Source of the DNA: Angelobacter sp036557225
Lineage (GTDB): Bacteria > Acidobacteriota > Terriglobia > Terriglobales > Acidobacteriaceae
Assembly (NCBI GenBank): GCA_036557225.1
Contig: DATBHX010000063.1
Coordinates: 62,001 to 126,000, forward strand
DNA length: 64,000 nt
Reading direction: 5' to 3'
Position 1 is the stretch's first letter; the number at the start of each line of letters is the position of its first letter. Under the pieces are notes generated by a model that was given only the letters and a program-made list of their open reading frames with translations, had not been told where the DNA came from and made no database searches. This document shows, piece after piece, positions 7,970-16,732 of this stretch. The position numbers and the translations under genes are program-made.

Positions 7970-8518
7970 TTACTCCAGCCGAAACCGCTCCAGCCTGGTG
8001 TATTTCGAGCCGCCCTTTTGCGGCTGGCTCTGGTACAGAAAGAACTCCTGAGCAGTCATTGTACCGAATTGAGGCGGAGGACCGTTCAGCAGCGGTGCCA
8101 GCTCGCGCAATGGGTGCGAGCTCGCTCGCGCCAGCGTTAAATGCGGATGATAGGGTTTTTCTTCGCGCGCGACCCCGAGTTTCTCTGTCGCCGCATCAAC
8201 GGTTGCCGCGAGCCTCGCCAGCGGATCTCCACCATCAACACCGATCCAGAAAACGCGCGCACCCTTTGGGTTCGGGAAAAAACCAACACTCTCGAATTTC
8301 ACCGGAAACGGAGTTGCTTTGATCGCCCCAAGCGCGGTCTTGATCTGCTGTACCAGGGCATCGCTGGCTTCGCCTACAAACTTCAACGTCACGTGCAGCC
8401 CCTCAACATGGGCCCAGCGCGCGTCCGGCGCGTACGAGCGGGCGCGCTCCATGTACTCGTTCATGCGCTTGCGGATCTCTGCCGGAATGTCGAGTGCGAT
8501 AAAAATGCGCATGGTCAA
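7970..8518 (-). CDS. thpR: RNA 2',3'-cyclic phosphodiesterase (2H family)
   Basis: A 182-aa member of the LigT/2H phosphoesterase family. The two catalytic HxT motifs are seen as HVTLKFVG (about residue 46) and HPHLTLAR (about residue 128). The N-terminus MRIFIALDIP is typical. In E. coli the enzyme opens 2',3'-cyclic phosphates and can ligate tRNA halves; the physiological role is unclear. The start is preceded directly by a heptamer repeat array. Confidence 0.9.
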   Translation of the reverse strand: MTMRIFIALDIPAEIRKRMNEYMERARSYAPDARWAHVEGLHVTLKFVGEASDALVQQIKTALGAIKATPFPVKFESVGFFPNPKGARVFWIGVDGGDPLARLAATVDAATEKLGVAREEKPYHPHLTLARASSHPLRELAPLLNGPPPQFGTMTAQEFFLYQSQPQKGGSKYTRLERFRLE

Positions 8519-8520
8519 TC

Positions 8521-8645
8521 AGTAGTTAGTACTTAGTTCTTAGTATTTAGCTTTGTGTTTAAGTCCGTAACTGTAAAGGCCGACTGTGCCATGATGCGCT
8601 GCCAAATACTAACTACTAAATACTAACTACTAAATACTAAGTACT
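8521..8645. repeat. inverted heptamer arrays between cinA and thpR
   Basis: Left arm 8521-8548: AGTAGTT, AGTACTT, AGTTCTT, AGTATTT. Right arm 8604-8645 in complementary orientation: AAATACT, AACTACT, AAATACT, AACTACT, AAATACT, AAGTACT. The enclosed 55 bp share no obvious sequence with the ribD-ribE element. As there, the array fills the gap between a minus-strand gene's start and the end of the upstream gene. Confidence 0.88.
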
Positions 8646-8649
8646 GCTT

Positions 8650-9900
8650 TTATCCCATCAATTTCCGCCGGACCATATCCAGAGCCTGCTGTGTGGCCCA
8701 CTGGCGCACACGATCGCGATCGCCGAAAAATTTTCTTTCCACGACTTCGGTATTCGTACCGTCCGCCAGCGCATGGAAGACGAGCCCCACCGGCTTTTCC
8801 TCTGACCCGCCGCCCGGCCCCGCAATGCCGGTGATGCCGACGCCAAACGAAGATTTGCATTTCGTGCGAATGCCTTCAGCCAGCGCCGCGGCAACCTGGC
8901 TGCTGACAGCGCCATGCTCGGCGATCAACAACGGCGGCACGTCGGCCAGCCCTGACTTCAATGAATTGTCATACACCACAGCGCCGCCAAGGAAATAACG
9001 CGAGCTTCCCGGGACAGAAGTGATGCGCTCCGCCAGCATTCCTCCGGTACACGATTCTGCTGTGGCCAGCGTGGCCGACCGCATCCCCAGGTAATAGCCG
9101 ACGATCTGCTCCATGCTCTCGCCATGCGAGGCAAAGATCGCGTCGTCAAATTCATCTTCCAGCGCCGAAGCTAAAGCATCGACCCGCTTCTGCGCCTCTT
9201 CCAGTGAATCAGCCCGGGCCCGCAGGTGAAGCTGGACTTCGCCCGGCGTGCCGGCCAGGATCGTGGTCTCAATGTCTGTGTAAGTCTTGTAGATCGGCGC
9301 AGCGCGCTTATCGGCCATGGATTCACCGATCATGGCAATCTTCAATTCGCGCGTGGCGATCGATTGCCTTGGAACCAGCGCCTGCAGCCGCGGCAGGCAC
9401 TGTTCTTCGAACATCGCCGTGAGTTCGCCGGGCGGCCCGGGCAGCAGAATGATGATAGCCTTGCCGTTTTCATCATCAATGTGCAGGAACTGTCCCGGCG
9501 CCGAGCCGCGCTTGTTTTCCAGCACCTCCGCACCGGCAATCACATCTCCCTGGCGCTCATTGTTCTCCGCCATCTTCCAACCGCGCGCGGCAAAGCGAGC
9601 ACGCAGATCCTCAATAATGCGGGCGTGGCGCTGCAGTGGGCGGCCCAGGGTTTCGGCCACGCTTTCACGCGTCAAATCGTCTTCCGTCGGACCGAGACCG
9701 CCCATGAAGATGACCACGTCAACACGTGCCAGCGCTGTCCGCGCTGCGGCCACCAGGTCACCCCGGCGATCGCCCACGATGGTCTTGAAGCTTACCTCCA
9801 CGCCCAATTGAGTGAGCTTGCCCGCAAGGTAGAGCGAGTTTGTGTCCGACCGGTGCGGAGTCAGAAGCTCCGAGCCAATGGCAATGATCTCAGCATTCAC
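8650..9900 (-). CDS. cinA: CinA family nucleotide-processing protein
   Basis: A two-domain protein of 416 aa. The N-terminal half is a MoaB/MogA-type (COG1058) domain with GSELLTPHRSDTNS, GDRRGDLV, GGLGPTEDDLTRE and LPGPPGE. The C-terminal half is the PncC-type nicotinamide mononucleotide amidase with TAESCTGGMLAERI, VPGSSRYFLGG and GITGIAGPGGGSEEKPVGLV. In other bacteria CinA acts in NAD salvage (ADP-ribose pyrophosphatase and NMN deamidase), and it was named for competence regulons. It heads a same-strand run with thpR, plsY and gpsA. Confidence 0.95.
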   Translation of the reverse strand: MNAEIIAIGSELLTPHRSDTNSLYLAGKLTQLGVEVSFKTIVGDRRGDLVAAARTALARVDVVIFMGGLGPTEDDLTRESVAETLGRPLQRHARIIEDLRARFAARGWKMAENNERQGDVIAGAEVLENKRGSAPGQFLHIDDENGKAIIILLPGPPGELTAMFEEQCLPRLQALVPRQSIATRELKIAMIGESMADKRAAPIYKTYTDIETTILAGTPGEVQLHLRARADSLEEAQKRVDALASALEDEFDDAIFASHGESMEQIVGYYLGMRSATLATAESCTGGMLAERITSVPGSSRYFLGGAVVYDNSLKSGLADVPPLLIAEHGAVSSQVAAALAEGIRTKCKSSFGVGITGIAGPGGGSEEKPVGLVFHALADGTNTEVVERKFFGDRDRVRQWATQQALDMVRRKLMG

Positions 9901-9916
9901 TTGAGCAGTTTAAATG

Positions 9917-9984
9917 AGTGGATCGGTTTTCGAAGAAAACTGACCACTCGTATCAGCGTCTAGCGTCCCGGCACGCCGGGACGC
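9917..9984. other. two hairpins upstream of cinA
   Basis: An imperfect inverted repeat at 9917-9948 (AGTGGATCGGTTTTC against GAAAACTGACCACT) is followed at 9963-9984 by a perfect GC-rich hairpin, GCGTCCCGG-CACG-CCGGGACGC. They sit between the end of the NHL-repeat gene and the start of cinA. Neither is followed by a T-run in the minus direction, so a Rho-independent role is doubtful. Confidence 0.5.
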
Positions 9985-10064
9985 GGGCCTTTAGGCAGAC
10001 GTTCAGCGCGTTAGCGATGAATCAGAGTTATTCAGATGAAGGCCGCAGTAGCCATGACTACTAT

Positions 10065-11117
10065 TCAAATAAGAGCCAGCCCCTGCACGCCCCAGGTGAG
10101 ATGGAAAACCGAATTCGTCGTGACCAGCACCGCGCCTCCCGTATGCGTGAATGCCAGCCCAACCAGGTTGTGCCCGGCGATCGCCAGCCCTGCCTGCTTG
10201 TCTTTGCTGATCCTGACAATGCCGCGCTTGCCGGCAATCGACGCTGCGACATACAGATTGCCTTCTTTGTCAAAAGCCAAACCCTGCGGTCGTCCCAGCC
10301 CACGATAAAAAACCGAGACCGTGCCGTGCGGATCCACGCTATAGACCGCGTCAAAACTCGAGGTGGTAGGACCGGTGACGTAAAGCGTGCCATCGGGAGA
10401 AAACGCAAGATGGTAGGCGGCTACGCTTGGCTCCAGCGTGGCAAAAACAAACATCTGCCGGTCCGGGGCAATGCGCCAGATAGTGCCGCTACGATCGCCG
10501 ACGTAAAGATTGCCTTCCTGATCAAAGGCGATCCCCGTGGCCACGCCCATACCTTCCGCATAGGTCGTCATCGTGCCGTTGGGCGCCACCCGGTAGACCG
10601 TGCCGTCGTAGCGGGAGGAAACATAGAGCTGTCCCTGATGATCAAACGCCATCCCCGTGGCATTCATCAGCTCGGCAAGAAATGGCTTGACGTTGTAGTT
10701 GGTATCGATTTTATAGATGGCAACCGGTACCTTTTGTCCGCGGCCGCCGGAATAAGTTACATAGATGTTGCCGTCATGATCGAGGGCCGGGTTGGCTACC
10801 GGGTGCAGGCTCTCCGCGATGGGCTGGGCGATTTTCAGCTCTCGCGCATTGCTGCTGTGTCCGTTGCTCTGTACCGTGACCTCGCCGGTGTGCGCGCCGT
10901 AGGGCACGCGCGCGATCACAAAATCTTCTGAGCTCACGACGATGGAGCCACGCACGCCGCTAAAATTTATCTCCGGACGCGCCAGTTGCGGAGGCTTGAG
11001 CCCCCGCCCAACGATCCTGACCTCGCCGCCCGGCAATGATGCCGGCGGTTCGATGGCGTCTATGAAAGGTTGGCCATCAACGTTCTTCTTGCCCAGTTCA
11101 CTCTCGCCCATACCCAT
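10065..11117 (-). CDS. NHL-repeat beta-propeller protein with N-terminal IPT/TIG-like domain
   Basis: This 350-aa protein starts with an IPT/TIG-like immunoglobulin domain (residues ~20-95: ASLPGGEVRIVGRGLKP and VPYGAHTGEVTVQSNG). It continues as an NHL or SMP-30-like propeller whose blades repeat the pattern 'GxAFDxxGxLYVxxxxxGTVYRVAPNG' (for example GIAFDQEGNLYVGDRSG, LAFSPDGTLYVTG, LAFDKEGNLYVAAS). No clear signal peptide is seen. Such proteins bind ligands or act as lactonases, but no catalytic residues can be assigned. It is followed by cinA and preceded by pgpA 13 bases upstream. Confidence 0.75.
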   Translation of the reverse strand: MGMGESELGKKNVDGQPFIDAIEPPASLPGGEVRIVGRGLKPPQLARPEINFSGVRGSIVVSSEDFVIARVPYGAHTGEVTVQSNGHSSNARELKIAQPIAESLHPVANPALDHDGNIYVTYSGGRGQKVPVAIYKIDTNYNVKPFLAELMNATGMAFDHQGQLYVSSRYDGTVYRVAPNGTMTTYAEGMGVATGIAFDQEGNLYVGDRSGTIWRIAPDRQMFVFATLEPSVAAYHLAFSPDGTLYVTGPTTSSFDAVYSVDPHGTVSVFYRGLGRPQGLAFDKEGNLYVAASIAGKRGIVRISKDKQAGLAIAGHNLVGLAFTHTGGAVLVTTNSVFHLTWGVQGLALI

Positions 11118-11130
11118 GTAAATCCGCGGC

Positions 11131-11628
11131 CTACCGCGCTATAAGATGCAGCCACAACTGAAGCAGGACAAGCGCATACAGCCCCGCCCCCACGTCATCC
11201 ATCATGATGCCGGTCCCTCCCGGCAACCCTTCCAGACGGCGCAGAGGAAACGGCTTCACTATGTCAAAGCTACGAAAGAGTATAAAACCCGCCAGAAGGT
11301 ATTTCCAATGGATGGGAACGCCAATGAGCGCAATCATCTGGCCGGCAACTTCATCGATCACAACAAATCCGGGGTCTTTCTTACCGCTTTCCTGCGCGAC
11401 CGTGGTGGAAGGTGGAATTCCCAGCAGCGTGATTGCGACGGAAATCGCAACGGCGGCAGGAGTCATCCAGTTCGGCTGCAGCCAATGAGCCGCCAGCCAC
11501 CACAACAAAACTGTAATGGCCGCAGCCCACGTTCCCGAACCAGGCTGCAGATGCCCAACGCCGAAAAAAGTAGCCATGAGCCAGGAGAGGCGGGATTTCG
11601 GAGCACTGTCTGCAGTCGGTGATGACAT
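11131..11628 (-). CDS. pgpA: phosphatidylglycerophosphatase A
   Basis: PgpA dephosphorylates phosphatidylglycerol phosphate at the inner membrane. From ATG 11628 the protein is 165 aa, the family's usual size; a GTG at 11670 would add 14 residues. Diagnostic features are the GVGHLQPGSGTWAA N-terminal helix, FVIDEVAGQMIAL, FRSFDIVKPFPLRRLE and the acidic MMDDVGAGLYA motif. It opens the minus-strand run that also contains plsY and gpsA, so three glycerophospholipid enzymes lie within 5.5 kb. Confidence 0.92.
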   Translation of the reverse strand: MSSPTADSAPKSRLSWLMATFFGVGHLQPGSGTWAAAITVLLWWLAAHWLQPNWMTPAAVAISVAITLLGIPPSTTVAQESGKKDPGFVVIDEVAGQMIALIGVPIHWKYLLAGFILFRSFDIVKPFPLRRLEGLPGGTGIMMDDVGAGLYALVLLQLWLHLIAR

Positions 11629-11765
11629 GGTTCGGTGAAGCCAGCTTACAGGAAGTAACTCGAATCTCACACCCGATCCGTGTTCCGCGCCATTCCTATT
11701 GACACTCGATACAACAACCAGCTACCCTTGGGATCTATTATCGACAATCGATATGAGGAGAAGCG

Positions 11766-12092
11766 ATGGGCCGAATTGAGCTCTTGCAGGGTACGCTGGA
11801 CATGCTGATCCTGAACGCGTTGCGCACCGGGCCGAATCACGGCCTGGGGATCTCGCGCCGTATACACCAGATCACGCGCGGCACCTTTGACGTGCGCCCA
11901 GGATCGCTCTACACGGCGCTGCATCGCCTGGAAGAACAGGGCTGGCTAACGGCAGAGTGGAACGATTCCGAGAACCGCCGTCGCGCCAAGTTCTATGAGC
12001 TCACCGCCGCGGGCAAAAAACAGTTACAGGCGGAGACTGAGAACTGGGAGCGCATCTCGCTGGCCATTTCGCGCGCCCTGCGCGCCACGTAA
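11766..12092 (+). CDS. PadR family transcriptional regulator
   Basis: A 108-aa winged-helix regulator with the PadR core: LLQGTLDMLILNAL, GLGISRRIHQ, the recognition region PGSLYTALHRLEEQGWL and ENRRRAKFYELTAAGKKQL. It is preceded by GAGGAGAAGCG and lies 14 bases upstream of the permease gene at 12107. Pairs of this kind are repeated many times in acidobacterial genomes, and PadR proteins typically repress the adjacent gene. The inducer is unknown. Confidence 0.93.
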   Translation: MGRIELLQGTLDMLILNALRTGPNHGLGISRRIHQITRGTFDVRPGSLYTALHRLEEQGWLTAEWNDSENRRRAKFYELTAAGKKQLQAETENWERISLAISRALRAT

Positions 12093-12106
12093 GCAGGAGT
12101 TGAGCC

Positions 12107-14737
12107 ATGGGCCGTCTTATTTCTTCATTCCGCAATATTCTCCGTCGCAATTCGGTCGATGGAGACCTTGCTGCTGAGATCGAATCGCATCGCCAGCTTC
12201 TGACTGACCAGAACATCGCCGAAGGAATGGATCCGGTCAGCGCGCGCCGCCAGGCCGTGCTGGAGTTGGGCGGTGTGGAGCAGGTTAGGGAAGAGGTGCG
12301 GTCGAAACGCGCCGGCCAGTGGTTGGAACAGCTCTGGCAAGACGTTCGCTACGCGCTGCGCATGCTGCGCAAATCCCCCGGCTTTGCCGGGCTCGCTGTG
12401 ATCACGCTGGCTCTCGGTATCGGCGCCAACACAGCCATGTTCAGCGTGATCAAAGGAGTCTTGCTGCAATCACTGCCGTTCGACGATCCTGGCCGCGTGG
12501 TGGTCGTACTACAAAAGCAGCCCAACGGCAGCAACAACGTCTTTTCCACTCCGGACTTCCTGGAGTGGAAGCGCCAGTCAAGCCCGGTCGCGCAGATGGC
12601 GGCCATGGTGATTGACAGCCACGTTCTTGGCACAGGCGAGCAGGCGGAGCGGATCATCGGGTGGCGGGTTTCCTCGGAAATGTTTTCCGTGCTCGGCGTA
12701 ACGCCTGCCCTGGGTCGTCCTTTTACAGCGGAAGAAGACCGCCCCGGCGCCGCCCGCGTCATTATTCTCAACGACGTGTTCTGGAAAAGAAACTTTCATG
12801 CCGATCCCAACATTCTTGGCGCGAAGATCACCATGGATGGCACCCCTTTTACAGTAATTGGCGTGCTGCCTCCGGGATTCCGCGTTCTTGGCCCGGGCGA
12901 GAATTTCTGGACACCGCTGCAATTGCCGGCCCAGGACACCACGTCGCGGACATTGCACTGGCTGCTGGCGCTGGCGCGGGTTGCGCCCGGAAGTTCGATA
13001 AAGCAATCGCAGAGCGCCGTGGATGCGGTGGCCTCTCGGCTGCACCATGATGATTCCACCGGCGACGCCGGCTTCGGTGTGACGCTCGCATCCTACCGGG
13101 AATTTACCACCGGCGGCTTCCGCGAGCCGCTGCTTTTGCTGATGGGATGCGTTGGCTTCGTGTTGCTGATCGCCTGCTCCAACGTTGCCAATCTGCTTTT
13201 GGCCCGCGGCACCGCCCGCCGCCTGGAGATGTCGATCCGCGCCGCCGTCGGCGCGCAGCGCAGCCGCGTTTTGCGCCAGCTGCTGACGGAGAGCGTGCTG
13301 CTTTCGCTGTTGGGCGGCGTGGCCGGCTTGTTCATGGCTTCAGGAGCATTGCATCTGTTGCTGGCCATCAGCCCAGACAGCCTTCCCACGGTCGAAACCA
13401 TTACCGTCAACGGCGTGGTTCTGGCATTTACTTTTGTGGTTTGCATCATCGTTGGAATCCTTTTCGGCATCATGCCGGCGCTCTCGACTTCGCGTGTTGA
13501 CGTGAGCAATGCCTTGCGTGAGACATCGCGCAATGCCGGCCATTCCGGCGGCAGGAGCCGTGCCGCGCTGGTGGTGATTGAGACAGCTTTGGCCTTCATT
13601 CTGCTGGTCGGCGCCGGGCTTTCGCTGAAGAGTCTGTGGAAGGTCAGTCAGGTTGATCCGGGTTTCAATCCTACGGGCCTGCTCACCTTCAAAGTCTCTG
13701 CCCCCGCCCAGTTCAAAGATCAGCCTTCGATTTTCTACAGCCAGGTGGCGGAGAAAATCAGGGCTCTGCCTGGAGTTGAGGCGGCGGTACTGGCGCGAGA
13801 TGTTCCCATGAGCGGCACCGATCCCTCGATGCCTGTCGCCGTCGATGGCGGCGCACCGCAGGCGACCGACGGCCAGGTGGTGACGCGGCTGCGTGTCATT
13901 GGTCCGGATTACTTCCATGGCTTCCAGACGCCGCTGCTGCGCGGACGCGAATTCACTGCCGGCGATACCGCAACGTCGCAGCCGGTGGTAGTGGTGAGCG
14001 AAAGTCTGGCGCAACGTTACTGGCCGGGCAAAAGCGCGCTGGGCAGGACCTTGAAGCCGAATATCGCCGATGCACCCTGGTATACCGTTGTGGGCGTTGC
14101 CGCGGACGTGCGCCATCAGGGACTCGATGCCGACACCGAGGCCACCGCCTACTATCCCTATGTGCAACTTCCCAAAAGCATTCAGGCGCTGGCGGGAAAA
14201 TATATGACTGTCTCTGTGCGTGGCAACATCCATGCCGCGGGCTTTCTCGATTCAATCCGGCACGCTGTCGCCGGCGTTGATTCCACGGTCCTGATCTTCG
14301 GCGTCAAAAGCATGGATGAATACCTGTCTGACGCCGGTTCGTTCCGCCGCCTGGCTACCTGGCTGATTGCCGTCTTCGCCAGCCTGGCGCTGGTTCTTGC
14401 CGCAATCGGACTCTACGGCGTTATGGCTTATGCCGTGACGCAACGCACGCGCGAGATCGGCATTCGCATGGCCCTGGGCGCAAAGCGAAGAGACGTTCTG
14501 CGCATGATTGTTTTCGACGGGATGAAGATGGCCAGTCTCGGGATGGTGGCCGGGATCGTGGGTGCGTTTGCTCTGGCGCATTTGATGGCATCTCTGGTCT
14601 ACCAGACCAGCACCACTGACATTCCAACCTTCATCGTTGTAGGCGTCAGCCTGGCCCTGTTCATCTTCCTGGCGTGTTATCTGCCATCGCTGCGCGCGAC
14701 GCGGGTAGATCCCAATGTGGCCCTGCGCTATGAGTGA
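12107..14737 (+). CDS. ADOP-type orphan ABC permease (MacB/FtsX fold)
   Basis: This 876-aa membrane protein has the acidobacterial duplicated-orphan-permease layout. An N-terminal helical extension (residues ~1-75, RNILRRNSVDGDLAAEIESH, ARRQAVLELGGVEQVREEVR) precedes a helix, MacB periplasmic core domain 1 (LALGIGANTAMFSVIKGVLL), FtsX helices (about 345-470, ACSNVANLLLARGTARRLEM), a second periplasmic domain, and final FtsX helices (RTREIGIRMALGAKRRDVL). No ATPase gene is adjacent, hence 'orphan'. Related permeases take part in macrolide or peptide efflux, but a role here is only inferred. It converges on yacG with a 7-bp gap. Confidence 0.9.
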   Translation: MGRLISSFRNILRRNSVDGDLAAEIESHRQLLTDQNIAEGMDPVSARRQAVLELGGVEQVREEVRSKRAGQWLEQLWQDVRYALRMLRKSPGFAGLAVITLALGIGANTAMFSVIKGVLLQSLPFDDPGRVVVVLQKQPNGSNNVFSTPDFLEWKRQSSPVAQMAAMVIDSHVLGTGEQAERIIGWRVSSEMFSVLGVTPALGRPFTAEEDRPGAARVIILNDVFWKRNFHADPNILGAKITMDGTPFTVIGVLPPGFRVLGPGENFWTPLQLPAQDTTSRTLHWLLALARVAPGSSIKQSQSAVDAVASRLHHDDSTGDAGFGVTLASYREFTTGGFREPLLLLMGCVGFVLLIACSNVANLLLARGTARRLEMSIRAAVGAQRSRVLRQLLTESVLLSLLGGVAGLFMASGALHLLLAISPDSLPTVETITVNGVVLAFTFVVCIIVGILFGIMPALSTSRVDVSNALRETSRNAGHSGGRSRAALVVIETALAFILLVGAGLSLKSLWKVSQVDPGFNPTGLLTFKVSAPAQFKDQPSIFYSQVAEKIRALPGVEAAVLARDVPMSGTDPSMPVAVDGGAPQATDGQVVTRLRVIGPDYFHGFQTPLLRGREFTAGDTATSQPVVVVSESLAQRYWPGKSALGRTLKPNIADAPWYTVVGVAADVRHQGLDADTEATAYYPYVQLPKSIQALAGKYMTVSVRGNIHAAGFLDSIRHAVAGVDSTVLIFGVKSMDEYLSDAGSFRRLATWLIAVFASLALVLAAIGLYGVMAYAVTQRTREIGIRMALGAKRRDVLRMIVFDGMKMASLGMVAGIVGAFALAHLMASLVYQTSTTDIPTFIVVGVSLALFIFLACYLPSLRATRVDPNVALRYE

Positions 14738-14744
14738 TGCTTGA

Positions 14745-14978
14745 CTACTGTTTGCGCGGTGAGTTTTCTTCAGGACGTTTCTGCGCCTGCTCTTCCGCCA
14801 TATTTTCCAGTTGCTCAGGGTCCGTGATTGGTGTGGAGATCACATAGCCGCCGCTGGCCCACTTCCCCAGGTCGATCAGCCGGCAACGGTCGCTGCAAAA
14901 AGGGAAACTCTCGTTTTCGCGCAGCACCAATGTCCGGCAGGTTGGGCAACGAAGCGAGCTTGTCTTTTTTCTGGACAT
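14745..14978 (-). CDS. yacG: YacG-type zinc protein (DNA gyrase inhibitor family)
   Basis: A 77-aa protein with the four-cysteine zinc site CPTC...FCSDRC and the following RLIDLGKWASGGYVI that defines YacG. E. coli YacG binds GyrB and inhibits gyrase; the same is presumed here. The C-terminus is longer than in E. coli and rich in Glu, Gln and Lys. It lies just downstream of rimO on the same strand, separated by a short tandem repeat. Confidence 0.9.
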   Translation of the reverse strand: MSRKKTSSLRCPTCRTLVLRENESFPFCSDRCRLIDLGKWASGGYVISTPITDPEQLENMAEEQAQKRPEENSPRKQ

Positions 14979-14999
14979 ACGGAATTAGATGAGATGCGT

Positions 15000-15060
15000 T
15001 TAGCCGACGATCTTTTAGCCGAGGGGTCTTCTAGCCAACGATCTTCTAGCCAATGATCCG
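15000..15060 (-). repeat. four tandem copies of the rimO 3' end
   Basis: Four units of 15-16 bp begin at 15000, 15015, 15031 and 15046, for example TTAGCCGACGATCTT and CTAGCCAACGATCTT. The last unit holds the rimO stop codon and its final codons (Gly, Ile, Ile). The other three therefore look like duplicated and diverged copies of the gene's end placed behind it. Confidence 0.75.
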
Positions 15061-16629
15061 GGCCACCAGATCGTAGTCGTGGGCCTCGGTGATTTCGCAG
15101 CGATAGAACGTTCCCGGAACTAGTTCCTCGTGGTCGCCAAAATCGTTGATAAACAATTTGCCGTCGATCTCCGGAGCATGCATCTGGCTACGGCCTTCCC
15201 AGAGCAGCTCAGTCTCTTCGGACGGCCCCAGCGCCAGCACGTGGAACTCACGGCCAATCAGTTTGCGTTTGCTCTTTTTGCTGATTTGCCGCTGAATTTG
15301 CATCAGCTTTTTGCGGCGGCGCTCAATCTCGCGCGTCGGGACCTTCTCCGGCAGATGATGCGCTGCCGAGCCCTCTTCATCGGAATAACTGAACACGCCG
15401 AGCCAGTCAAACTGCGCTGCCTGGACAAAGTCGCACAGCTCCGCAAAATCCTTTTCTGTCTCGCCGGGGAAGCCGACAATGAATGACGTGCGCAACGTCA
15501 GGTTGGGAATCGTCCGGCGCATCTTCTCCATCGACCTCAGAAATATCTCCGCGCCGGCGCCGCGTTTCATGCGCTTGAGCACCGAAGCCGAGGCGTGCTG
15601 CAGTGGCACATCAATGTAAGAACAAATCTTCTCGTTGCCGGCGATCGTCTCCAGCAGCTTGCCGGTAATCTTGTTGGGATAGGCGTAGAGGAAGCGCACC
15701 CAGCGTATGTCCTCAATCTCCGCCAGCCGCTCCAACAGCAGTGCCAGGCCGTCCTTAAGCCCAAGGTCTTCGCCGTAGCAGGTCGTATCCTGGCCGATGA
15801 GCGTGATCTCGCGTACGCCGCCGGCGGCCAGGCGCTCGGCTTCGGCAATCACCGACTCAAAATGCCGCGAACGAAACTTACCGCGCAGCTGGGGAATAAT
15901 GCAGAAACCGCAAGGATGGTCGCAGCCTTCGGCAATCTTGATGTAGGCCGAGGCTTTCGGCGTGGCCAGCACGCGTGGCGTGGTCTCGTCGTAAAGGTAG
16001 TTGGGCAGATCGGCGATGGCGCCGTCCCACTCCGAGCGCGAGAAGCGTCCACTCTGTTCGCGCGCCAACCCTTCCGCCCGCGCTGGCACCAGGGCTCCCG
16101 GATTGCGCGGGTTTTGCGCAATCTGGGATGGCACCAGGCCGGACTTCAAATTTTGGCTGGTGGAAGATGAATTCAAGATTACAAACGGAGAGTTATTTTG
16201 CGGCGAAGGTGCGCCAGCGGCATGGATTCCCGCTGCGGCCAGAATGTCTTCTAATTCCCCGGTCCCGACTACGGCATCCACTTCAGGAATATTCTTCTGG
16301 ATCTCCGTGCGATAGCGTTCCACCAGGCAGCCTGCAACCACCAGCTTCTGCGCCTTGCCGCTGATCTTATGCTGTGCCATTTCCAGGATCGTGTTCACTG
16401 ATTCCTGCTTGGCTGAGTCGATAAAGGAACAGGTATTCACCACGATCACGTCGGCGTCTTCCGCCCGCGCGGTGATCTGGGCGCCGCCCGACTGCAGCAT
16501 GCCCATCATCACCTCGCTATCGACGAGGTTTTTGGGGCAACCCAGGCTTACAAAGCCCACTTTCAACGGGGCTTTTTCGTGCGCAGGTTTTGGCTGCGGA
16601 GGCGCTACTGTGGGGTTCTCCAACGGCAT
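15046..16629 (-). CDS. rimO: ribosomal protein S12 methylthiotransferase RimO
   Basis: This radical-SAM enzyme adds a methylthio group to an aspartate of ribosomal protein S12. All three parts are present: the N-terminal UPF0004 domain with its three cluster cysteines (SLGCPKN, NTCSF, VAGCL), the radical-SAM CDHPCGFCIIP motif, and a C-terminal TRAM domain. At 527 aa it is about 90 residues longer than usual. The excess is mostly a low-complexity insert between the first two domains (about residues 130-210), carrying many Ser, Asn, Pro and Arg. The frame is intact, so the protein is probably functional. Confidence 0.93.
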   Translation of the reverse strand: MPLENPTVAPPQPKPAHEKAPLKVGFVSLGCPKNLVDSEVMMGMLQSGGAQITARAEDADVIVVNTCSFIDSAKQESVNTILEMAQHKISGKAQKLVVAGCLVERYRTEIQKNIPEVDAVVGTGELEDILAAAGIHAAGAPSPQNNSPFVILNSSSTSQNLKSGLVPSQIAQNPRNPGALVPARAEGLAREQSGRFSRSEWDGAIADLPNYLYDETTPRVLATPKASAYIKIAEGCDHPCGFCIIPQLRGKFRSRHFESVIAEAERLAAGGVREITLIGQDTTCYGEDLGLKDGLALLLERLAEIEDIRWVRFLYAYPNKITGKLLETIAGNEKICSYIDVPLQHASASVLKRMKRGAGAEIFLRSMEKMRRTIPNLTLRTSFIVGFPGETEKDFAELCDFVQAAQFDWLGVFSYSDEEGSAAHHLPEKVPTREIERRRKKLMQIQRQISKKSKRKLIGREFHVLALGPSEETELLWEGRSQMHAPEIDGKLFINDFGDHEELVPGTFYRCEITEAHDYDLVARIIG

Positions 16630-16732
16630 CGATCTATTGATTGTAGCATCGCGAAGGCCCGCGTTTTACGGGACCCGCCATTGGGTTCAGAGGCACAAAC
16701 CAGAGTACAATCCTGCTGTTCAGGAGAACACC

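Noticed and set aside
8521..8645. CRISPR-like array
   Set aside because: The 7-bp units are contiguous with no spacers, and no cas genes are present.
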